From assembly GCA_040880405.1 (NCBI GenBank), contig JBBDIM010000019.1, positions 1 through 8,262 of the forward strand: a DNA stretch of 8,262 nucleotides. Direction: 5' to 3'. Below the pieces are notes generated by a model. The model did not search any database. It saw nothing but the letters and a program-made list of their open reading frames with translations, and was not told the origin of the DNA. The DNA comes from JBBDIM01 sp040880405. Lineage in GTDB: Bacteria > Planctomycetota > Planctomycetia > Pirellulales > Pirellulaceae. Positions 1 through 6,389 of the stretch are shown piece by piece (position 1 is the first letter of the stretch; every line of letters starts with the position of its first letter). The position numbers and the translations under genes are program-made.

Positions 1-812
1 CTCGGCGGATGCAGTGCTCCAATAATCTCAAACAAATGGGGCTGGCATGCCATAACTACCTGGATACGCATCAGAGTTACTTTCCGCCGGGCTCGTTCTA
101 CCACGCATCAAAAAAGGGATCGCACAGTTTCGCGGTCGCGATGTTGCCGTTTCTGGAGCAGAATGCTTTGTACGAATTGTACGACTTCTCGATTGATCCT
201 TTAGTCGCGGGCAACGCGGTTGTGCGGCGCTCCCAGGTCGATGCGTTTTTCTGCCCCAGTTTCAACGGCGATCCCAATAATACGTCAACGAACACGTACT
301 CCGACGGAGCCCTATTCACCTATCAAGGGATCGCCGGTGTGTTCTATAACGACGCAAATTTGGATAGTGCCATTACGGAGGCCGACCCTGGAAACATTCC
401 CAGCAATGGTGTCTTCCGCTTTGATGGGCCGCGGCGAGCCGCGGAGATCACCGACGGGCTCAGCAACACCGTCATGATCGGAGAGTTTGTTCATCAGGAT
501 CGCACTGGCACCAACTCTGGCCGCCCAGGCAATGTGCGAGTATGGGTTACTGGCACAACAGAGACGACGGGGCCTGGCAGTGACAAAGGTCTGTATAGCA
601 CCAAGGTAATCTACCAGGACACGATCAACTCTACCCGGGATCGGGTGATGGGCGTGGGCTTCAACCACTTGCCATTCGGCAGCTTGCACCCCGGCGGCGC
701 GAACTTTGCCGCGGCCGACGGAAGCGTTCAATTCCTACCGGAAACGATCAACTTCGACGTCTATCGCGCGATCGCCACGATCAAAGGTAAAGAATCCCAC
801 CAAATCCCCTAA
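1..812 (+). CDS. DUF1559 (SBP_bac_10) prepilin-like protein, 5' partial
   Basis: The reading frame is already open at the left edge (first full codon at 3), and the start is outside the window. The first visible residues are Arg-Arg followed by MQCSNNLKQMGLACHNY, which matches the conserved segment that follows the N-terminal prepilin-type helix in DUF1559 proteins. The internal ATG at 9 is therefore not the true start, and the signal and methylation site lie upstream. The C-terminal family signature H-X9-DG is present at 687-722 (His, PGGANFAAA, Asp-Gly). About 270 residues are visible, so roughly 30-60 residues are missing compared with typical members. These proteins occur in dozens of copies in planctomycete genomes and are thought to be exported pseudopilin-like proteins of unknown function. 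No clear terminator follows the TAA stop. The family call is confident; the cellular role is unknown. Confidence 0.93.
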   Translation, partial: RRMQCSNNLKQMGLACHNYLDTHQSYFPPGSFYHASKKGSHSFAVAMLPFLEQNALYELYDFSIDPLVAGNAVVRRSQVDAFFCPSFNGDPNNTSTNTYSDGALFTYQGIAGVFYNDANLDSAITEADPGNIPSNGVFRFDGPRRAAEITDGLSNTVMIGEFVHQDRTGTNSGRPGNVRVWVTGTTETTGPGSDKGLYSTKVIYQDTINSTRDRVMGVGFNHLPFGSLHPGGANFAAADGSVQFLPETINFDVYRAIATIKGKESHQIP

Positions 813-979
813 CGGTAAGGGGGCTTCCGACACCCACGAGCGCTCTAAGCAAGGCAGGATGGCTTGACGGCCGCTTGGATCGCGGCAGTGCCGGGAAATA
901 CAGGAATGTGCCGAAGCGACGAGATACACAAGCTGCTCGACCAGCGGATTCACGGCCAAAGTCGTAGAGGGAGAGCAAA

Positions 980-1072
980 ATGAGTTTACCTGCACGATCC
1001 TGGAGTAAATGCATGCGATCGCTGCGATGCCATCTCATGGCATCTACCATCGAGCGGCATGCACTATCGTGA
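980..1072 (+). other. Possible 30-codon leader ORF with strong Shine-Dalgarno
   Basis: An ATG at 980 opens a 30-codon frame that begins MSLPARSWSK and ends at TGA 1070-1072. It is preceded by the purine-rich site AGAGGGAGAG (966-975), with GGGAG six bases before the ATG. That is a better ribosome-binding site than the one in front of the downstream gene. The peptide is rich in Arg, Ser and His and resembles no family I know. The frame spans the palindrome at 1010-1063, so translation would disrupt that structure. It lies in the same frame as the downstream gene, with its stop 90 bases before the chosen start. It could be a regulatory leader peptide or chance; I favour neither strongly. Confidence 0.2.
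1010..1063. repeat. 54-nt imperfect palindrome / hairpin
   Basis: Three nested pairing segments are visible. The outer arm is TGCATGC (1010-1016) with GCATGCA (1057-1063). The middle arm is CGCT (1020-1023) with AGCG (1053-1056). The inner arm is GATGCCAT (1026-1033) with ATGGCATC (1037-1044) around a CTC loop. That gives 19 base pairs in total, with a 3-nt bulge on the left and an unpaired stretch on the right. No T-run follows, so it does not look like an intrinsic terminator. It may be an mRNA leader structure, a protein-binding site or a small dispersed palindromic element. Confidence 0.6.
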
Positions 1073-1093
1073 CAAGTGTTCGATCCACGTCCG

Positions 1094-1120
1094 CTCCCTC
1101 CCTCCCTCTTTTCCTCCCTC
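1094..1120. repeat. 27-nt homopyrimidine tract (CCCT repeats; G-runs on the minus strand)
   Basis: All 27 bases are C or T. The first part, CTCCCTCCCTCCCTC (1094-1108), is a perfect mirror repeat, a geometry compatible with intramolecular triplex DNA. The minus strand carries four GGG runs, three of them separated by single A residues, which makes it a G-quadruplex candidate with one long loop. CTCCCTC occurs four times in the tract and is the exact complement of GAGGGAG at 967-973. The tract sits 42 bases before the chosen start codon of the cytochrome gene. Confidence 0.7.
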
Positions 1121-1162
1121 GTAATGCTCTCTAGATACCTGCTGATTCTTGGAATTTGTGAT

Positions 1163-4100
1163 ATGAAGCGTCGATCTCATTTGTCAATTTTATTACTCGT
1201 TGGCGCGGCTCTGATTTGGCCGATGGTGGCGACCGACTTGGTCGCTGAAGAACCGGTCGCTCGTTGGGAGTTTGAGACCGAGGGTGGAATTCCTCTCACT
1301 CCGCACGGTGGCGTGCGTCGTGATGTGGCAGGTCCCCGTCCCCCCAGCTTTCCAGATTTTCCCGCGAACAACATGGCGGTTCAACTGGATGGCAGTGGAG
1401 CGCGGCTGACGTTGGCCGATCCGGGGAGCGACAGTCCATTCGACTTCAGCAACGGGGACGAAATTACGCTGGAAGCGTGGATCAAGGTCCGCGACATTCG
1501 GGAGGGACAAAACGCATATATCATTGGAAAAGGACGAACTGGGCGAGCTGGCCATTCCCTTAACAATCAAACCTGGTCCCTTCGAGTTCGCCAGTTGGAG
1601 GGGCAGATCCGTCTCAGTTTTCTCTTTTGCACGCGGTTAGATGGTGCCACCGACGACGACTGGCATCGCTGGACGACAAGCAGCGGCTTGATCCTTGACA
1701 ATGATTGGCATCATGTGGCGATTACGTACCGCTTTGGCGAACCCGAAAGTATCACGGGTTGGATCGATGGCGGGAAGATCCCAGGTTTCTGGGATGCAGG
1801 TGGGCCGACTCAAAAGCCGCCGGTAGTTGATGACGATGAAATTTGGATTGGCTCTTCCATAGGTGGCGGCAACGGCGTGAGCTTTCGGGGTTCACTCGAT
1901 GAGATCGCGATCCACCGTCAAGTTTTGGATGACGAAATTCTCAAGCAGCGATTCCATCGCGTGGGCGAGCCGACGGTTATTGGCCCCGCTCCGGAAACGA
2001 TGCCGGAAATCGGTTCGCTTCCCGCGGATCAAGTGGTGATGACCTTTCATGAAGGACTCCCCGCCCACAATCGTTGGCTGATGGAAAATGAATCCTGGCC
2101 CGAGGCAACTTCGAGTTGGTCTGGATCCTCGTTCCTGATCGACCGGCTGCCCCAGAGATTTGACGACTGGGGGATTCGCAAAGGTTGGAATGCCCCTGTG
2201 GCCGTGCGGATGGCGGCCGACGTGGTTCTGCCCAAGGGGAAGCAGACACTCCTCATGCGATCGCAAGGGCTTGCCCGGGTCTGGGTCGATGGCAAACTGG
2301 TCGGACGCGCCAAGCCGCTCGCCGGTGCGTCCGATGGCTTCGATGCGATGATACCCGTGGCGGATCCGCCGGCACCGGGTCAGCGGGTGGCGTTGCATGC
2401 ACATCAAGAGGTGACAGGGCAAGTCGAGATTAAGCACGACGGTCCCGTCCGAGTGGTCGTCGAGGCGATCGCCGGTGGGAAAAACTTTCGTCCGGAGACG
2501 GGAGAACTGACGCTGGCTCTGCGGAGTGAAGATGGGACGTCGTATTCGGTATTGCGACCCGCGGGCCTGAACCAAGATCTTTTGCCGCTTACCGATGTTG
2601 CCGTGGAAGCGGAACTCGAGCGCATTGCCCGTTCTCTTTCGCAACTCGACGATCAGACACGTCATGCGGCCGCAGCCCAACAAGACAAATACTGGCAGAA
2701 ACGTCACCAGGTGGCCCAAGCATGGGTCGAGCAGAATCCACCGCCGGCCGTCCCTAAAACGCGTGATGGCGTGCCCCATCCGATCGACGCGTTTATAAGT
2801 GCTCGGATTGAGGAGGCGAAAGCGAGTTCCATCGATGTATCGGCAGCGGATTCGGAGCACTTCCACTCAGAGGTGCTGCCCATCTTACAGAACGCATGTT
2901 TCCGTTGCCATGGAGAGAAGTTCAACGGAGGGCTCGCACTGAATACGCGCGAGTTCGCCCTCACGGGGGGAGACTCCGGCGAGCCGGCGATCACACCCGG
3001 CGATCCGCACGCGAGTGAAATGATCGCGCGTCTCCGCAGCACCGATGCTGGCCTGAGGATGCCCCCGACCGAAAAGCCGCTTCCGGAAGAACAGATTCAG
3101 ATTCTGGAAAAGTGGATCACCGCCGGGGCCCCTTGGCCGCAGCTTCGCGCGTCCACTTTGCAGACGCAAAGGGCGCCGATAATCGGGGATGCCGAGTTCG
3201 TTCGAAGGGCCTATCTCGATACGGTCGGCGTGGTCCCCACCGAGGAAGAAGTCCGCGGATTCCTGGCCGATGAGTCCTCCGACAAACGAGAAAGGCTGAT
3301 CGATCACTTGCTGGAGGATGCTCGCTGGGCCGATCATTGGGTCGGCTATTGGCAGGACCTGCTCGCGGAAAACCCCACCTTGCTCAATGCCTCGCTCAAT
3401 AGCACCGGTCCCTTCCGGTGGTTTCTCTATGATGCCTTTCGCGATAACAAGTCAATTGATCGCATGGCCTCGGAACTGATCCTGATGCGTGGCGGGGCCC
3501 ACGATGGTGGAAGCGCGGGGTTTGCCTTGGCCGCCCAAAACGACTCACCCCTTGCTGCCAAGGGACATGTGGTCGCGAGCACTTTCCTGGGAATCGAGTT
3601 GCAGTGTGCGCGTTGTCACGATTCCCCGTACCACTCCACTTTGCAGAAAGACCTCTATTCTCTGGCCGCGATGTTTACGCGAAAGCCGGTGAGCGTGCCG
3701 AAGTCGAGTACCGTACCGGCCGGGTTTTTCGAAGATAAAGAGCGCGAATCGCTGATCAAGGTGACCTTGAAACCGGGCGAAAGCATCCCGCCCGTCTGGC
3801 CATTTGCCGAACAAACGGGTGTGGAGGATGACGACGCGCTGCGTGGCCTAATGCAGGATCCAATGGACTCCCGCGAAAAACTCGCCGCCTTAATCACGTC
3901 TCCGGAAAACACTCGATTTGCGCAGGTCATCACCAACCGGGTTTGGCGGCGACTCATCGGGGCAGGAATTGTCGAACCGCCGTACGATTGGGAGGGCAAC
4001 GATCCTAGCCATCCGGAATTGCTGGAGTGGCTGGCAAAAGAGTTAATGGCCAACCGATACGATGTGAAACATCTAACGAAGCTCATCATGACTTCGTCGC

Positions 4101-4897
4101 TGTATCAACAGCAAGCGATCGGTCAAAACCTGCACGCCGCGGCACCCCAGCGATTGTTCATCGCCCCGGAACGACGTCGGATGACGGCCGAGCAAATCGT
4201 CGACTCCCTGCATGTAGCCGCAGGCCGCCAAATGGATGTCGAGGAAATGACGATGGACCCGGTCGGGCGCCGCACCGCGCCGCGCCGTAATACGTTTGGC
4301 GATCCTCACCGCAGCTGGATGCTCGTTAGTCTTTCCAATGAACGGGACCGCCCCAGCCTGACGTTGCCGCGGGCCGCCATGGTGGCCGAGGTGTTGAGCG
4401 CCTTTGGCTGGTCGGCCGAAAGGCAGGCACCCCGGACCGACCGCGAAATAGCTCCCAACGTTCGCCAACCCGCGGTTATGGCCAATAGCTATCTTACGCT
4501 GTGGCTCACGACGGCCGCTCATGAGAGCACATTGGCAGATTTAGCGGTTCAAGCAAAATCAGCCGATGAGCTTGTGGAATCGATATTCGTTCGCTTCCTG
4601 AGTCGCTTTCCGACGGAGGAAGAAAGAGCCAGCTTTGTGCCCCTGCTGCAAAACGGTTTCGAGTCACGGTTGGTTCCAATCGATCGCGTCAGGCAGCCGC
4701 AGCCACTGGAGCAGCTTCCCCGGGTTACTTGGTCGAACCATGTGCGTCCGGAAGCAAACACGATCCAAGAGGAACACGGGCGACGGGTCCGACAAGGCCC
4801 ACCGGCAGATCCTCGGCTGCAACCCGAGTGGCGTCAGCAGTATGAGGATTTTGTCTGGAGCGTCGTCAATCTACGTGAATTTGTGTGGATGCCCTGA
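1163..4897 (+). CDS. Secreted LamG / PA14-like / PSCyt1-DUF1549-DUF1553 cytochrome protein
   Basis: The 1,244-residue product, numbered from ATG 1163, starts with a signal peptide: MKRR, a hydrophobic core at about 7-24, and probable cleavage after DLVA near 28. A LamG/concanavalin-like domain follows at about 32-262 (WEFE, LEAWIKV, GSLDEIAIH). Next is a PA14-like region at about 290-450 (LPKG, ARVWVDGKLVGR), then a charged, probably helical linker to about 530. The segment HPIDAFISARIEEA (539-552), normally the beginning of DUF1549, is interrupted by a PSCyt1 domain (about 566-660) with haem motif CFRCH at 579-583. DUF1549 resumes at DAEFVRRAYLD (676) and carries a second motif, CARCH, at 815-819. 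DUF1553 fills about 903 to the end. Both haems should be covalently attached in the periplasm. The frame is also open upstream to a GTG at 1076 and an ATG at 1124; I chose 1163 because it gives a clean signal peptide, with a weak GGA about 10 bases upstream. DUF1553 and DUF1501 genes are commonly paired in planctomycetes, as here. The enzymatic activity is unknown; redox-linked polysaccharide processing is an inference. Confidence 0.93.
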   Translation: MKRRSHLSILLLVGAALIWPMVATDLVAEEPVARWEFETEGGIPLTPHGGVRRDVAGPRPPSFPDFPANNMAVQLDGSGARLTLADPGSDSPFDFSNGDEITLEAWIKVRDIREGQNAYIIGKGRTGRAGHSLNNQTWSLRVRQLEGQIRLSFLFCTRLDGATDDDWHRWTTSSGLILDNDWHHVAITYRFGEPESITGWIDGGKIPGFWDAGGPTQKPPVVDDDEIWIGSSIGGGNGVSFRGSLDEIAIHRQVLDDEILKQRFHRVGEPTVIGPAPETMPEIGSLPADQVVMTFHEGLPAHNRWLMENESWPEATSSWSGSSFLIDRLPQRFDDWGIRKGWNAPVAVRMAADVVLPKGKQTLLMRSQGLARVWVDGKLVGRAKPLAGASDGFDAMIPVADPPAPGQRVALHAHQEVTGQVEIKHDGPVRVVVEAIAGGKNFRPETGELTLALRSEDGTSYSVLRPAGLNQDLLPLTDVAVEAELERIARSLSQLDDQTRHAAAAQQDKYWQKRHQVAQAWVEQNPPPAVPKTRDGVPHPIDAFISARIEEAKASSIDVSAADSEHFHSEVLPILQNACFRCHGEKFNGGLALNTREFALTGGDSGEPAITPGDPHASEMIARLRSTDAGLRMPPTEKPLPEEQIQILEKWITAGAPWPQLRASTLQTQRAPIIGDAEFVRRAYLDTVGVVPTEEEVRGFLADESSDKRERLIDHLLEDARWADHWVGYWQDLLAENPTLLNASLNSTGPFRWFLYDAFRDNKSIDRMASELILMRGGAHDGGSAGFALAAQNDSPLAAKGHVVASTFLGIELQCARCHDSPYHSTLQKDLYSLAAMFTRKPVSVPKSSTVPAGFFEDKERESLIKVTLKPGESIPPVWPFAEQTGVEDDDALRGLMQDPMDSREKLAALITSPENTRFAQVITNRVWRRLIGAGIVEPPYDWEGNDPSHPELLEWLAKELMANRYDVKHLTKLIMTSSLYQQQAIGQNLHAAAPQRLFIAPERRRMTAEQIVDSLHVAAGRQMDVEEMTMDPVGRRTAPRRNTFGDPHRSWMLVSLSNERDRPSLTLPRAAMVAEVLSAFGWSAERQAPRTDREIAPNVRQPAVMANSYLTLWLTTAAHESTLADLAVQAKSADELVESIFVRFLSRFPTEEERASFVPLLQNGFESRLVPIDRVRQPQPLEQLPRVTWSNHVRPEANTIQEEHGRRVRQGPPADPRLQPEWRQQYEDFVWSVVNLREFVWMP

Positions 4898-4960
4898 CAT
4901 CCGGTGCGGTACGAGTCAATGCTTGAGAATAAAGCCCCTGAAGATAATGCAGGTCAACCT

Positions 4961-6256
4961 ATGAATACCCATCACCTTGATCGTCGGAAGTTTCTTGCCG
5001 CCGGTGCGACCGGTGCCGCCGCGGTGGCTTTGAACACGATGCCGGTCGGCGGCATGCCCCCTCAAGCGTTGCTCCGTGGCCAGGCAGAACATGTCATCTC
5101 CATTTGGTTGGGAGGAGGCATGGGGCAGATCGACACCTTTGACCCCAAACGCAAGGGAGATCCCAAAGCCAAAAAGGCGGGCTCGTATTACGACGCCATT
5201 CCGACCGCGGTCGATGGGGTTCAGGTGTGCGAGCACCTTCCCAAAATGGCCACCCTGATGGATCGCATTACGGCGGTTCGGACGGTAAACCACTCCGTCA
5301 TCGATGAGCATGCCGCAGCAACCAACTGGATGTACGTGGGACGACCAGTGAGCGGCACGGTTCTCTATCCTTCGATTGGTTCAATCATTGCCCATGAACG
5401 TGGTTCAACGTCGGAGACCGTCCCCGCCTATGTTCTCATTGGTTACCCCAATAGTTCGCGCGGCCCCGGATTTCTGGGTGCCGAATACGGCTATTTGTAC
5501 CTAACAGAAACGGGTCGCGGCCCGGCCGGTTTGACCAGCCCCCAAGTCATCGATGCGAAACGGCAGGCTCGCCGTGAAAGTTATCTAAAGCAACTTCGCA
5601 GCGTTCAGACGCCCACCGAAGATCCGCGCCTTCGCAACTACGACGCCGCGGCCGAACAAGTCCTGCGGCTAAGCGGACCAGAATTCATGCGTAGTTTTCA
5701 ACTCGATAACGAACCGGCCGATTTGCGGGAGAGCTATGGGGGTGAGTTTGGGCAGAGGTGTCTGCTCTCACGCCGATTGGTGCAACGCGGAGTCCGTTAC
5801 ATCGAGGTTTCCCACAACCTGAACTTCCTGAATGGTACCGGCTGGGACGTACATAACGAGGGGATTCTAGAACAACATGCTCTGATCCACGAATTGGATG
5901 ATGCGGTCTCGACGTTAATCCGTGATCTCGAAACGCACAAGCTCTTGGATAAGACGTTGGTGGTTATTTCGACCGAGTTCGGCCGACCTGCCCATTTCGA
6001 TGGTGGCGGCGGGCGGGGGCATCAAGGTTCGACATTTACCTGTGTGCTCGCCGGGGGAGGCCTGACGCATCAAGGTGCGTATGGCGAAACCGATGAGCTC
6101 TCGCAGAAAATCATCGCGGACCCTGTCTCCGTCCCCGATCTCTTCGCCACGATCCACGCGGCGATGGGAGTCGACTATGCGAAATACCTTTACGATGGTG
6201 ATCGCCCGATTCCAATTACCGATAACGGACAGCCGATCGCCAAACTGTTCGGTTAA
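4961..6256 (+). CDS. DUF1501 protein with Tat signal
   Basis: The product is 431 residues. The N-terminus MNTHHLDRRKFLAAG followed by an Ala-rich hydrophobic stretch is a twin-arginine signal (Arg-Arg-Lys-Phe-Leu), so export in the folded state is likely. Family features are IWLGGGMGQIDTFDPK (48-63), VCEHLPKMA, AVRTVNH, TEFGR (338-342), GGGGRGH (348-354) and the C-terminal LFATIHAAMGVD...PI..LFG block. DUF1501 is related to the alkaline phosphatase/sulfatase fold, but I know of no proven reaction. The usual Ser-His before the first conserved Asp is Gly-Gln here (55-56). The frame extends upstream to a GTG at 4904 and an ATG at 4919; ATG 4961 is preferred because it places the Tat motif at the usual distance and has AGGT (4951-4954) six bases upstream. 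It lies 63 bp after the cytochrome gene, so the two are probably co-transcribed and the proteins may act together outside the cytoplasm. Confidence 0.93.
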   Translation: MNTHHLDRRKFLAAGATGAAAVALNTMPVGGMPPQALLRGQAEHVISIWLGGGMGQIDTFDPKRKGDPKAKKAGSYYDAIPTAVDGVQVCEHLPKMATLMDRITAVRTVNHSVIDEHAAATNWMYVGRPVSGTVLYPSIGSIIAHERGSTSETVPAYVLIGYPNSSRGPGFLGAEYGYLYLTETGRGPAGLTSPQVIDAKRQARRESYLKQLRSVQTPTEDPRLRNYDAAAEQVLRLSGPEFMRSFQLDNEPADLRESYGGEFGQRCLLSRRLVQRGVRYIEVSHNLNFLNGTGWDVHNEGILEQHALIHELDDAVSTLIRDLETHKLLDKTLVVISTEFGRPAHFDGGGGRGHQGSTFTCVLAGGGLTHQGAYGETDELSQKIIADPVSVPDLFATIHAAMGVDYAKYLYDGDRPIPITDNGQPIAKLFG

Positions 6257-6389
6257 ATGACCGGCGTCGTGGAAGTCTCCTCCCGAAACATCTCGCATGG
6301 CGCGCCTCGCAGCCCCACCGGCAATCGAGCACGCTCTCCTTTCCGGGGTCCGCGACTTGTGATCCCCAGCGATTAAATGGAAGCACGCC
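6257..6389. other. Gap between the DUF1501 and aldolase genes
   Basis: This 133-bp spacer has no terminator hairpin with a T-run and no gene I can support. It ends with the aldolase ribosome-binding site. The length is compatible either with readthrough from the DUF1501 gene or with a separate promoter, which I cannot see. Confidence 0.4.
6379..6383 (+). promoter_or_regulatory. Ribosome-binding site fixing the TTG start of the aldolase
   Basis: GGAAG lies six bases before the TTG at 6390. The only nearby ATG, at 6377, is out of frame and overlaps this site. The aldolase frame has a stop at 6360-6362 and no ATG or GTG between that stop and 6390, so TTG is the best-supported start. Confidence 0.65.

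Larger units (their letters stand above)
813..1162. other. Structured non-coding region upstream of the LamG/cytochrome gene
   Basis: This 350-bp stretch separates the DUF1559 stop from the most likely start of the large cytochrome gene. I see no conserved protein in it. It holds a purine-rich Shine-Dalgarno-like site with a short reading frame (966-1072), a strong imperfect palindrome (1010-1063) and a pyrimidine tract (1094-1120), each listed separately. A weak GCCGC/GCGGC hairpin (870-886, 7-nt loop) has no following T-run, so I do not call it a terminator. I could not identify a convincing sigma-70 promoter. The region probably contains the promoter and 5' leader of the downstream operon. 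Confidence 0.55.

Noticed and set aside
870..886. GCCGC/GCGGC stem as a terminator for the DUF1559 gene
   Set aside because: It has only five base pairs with a seven-base loop and no T-run, so chance is a sufficient explanation.
768..2472. GCGATCGC octamers (768-775, 1015-1022, 2465-2472), resembling the cyanobacterial HIP1 motif
   Set aside because: Three copies is more than random expectation, but two fall in coding sequence where Ala-Ile-Ala-type codon use can produce them, and nothing else suggests a cyanobacterial origin.
1892..2866. A 324-codon open frame on the minus strand
   Set aside because: It lies wholly inside the LamG/cytochrome gene, shows no recognisable domain, and its composition is what antisense of a GC-rich gene gives.
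4073..4522. A 149-codon minus-strand open frame opposite the DUF1553 region
   Set aside because: It is a shadow of a clearly conserved plus-strand domain, with no family resemblance and no upstream gene context.
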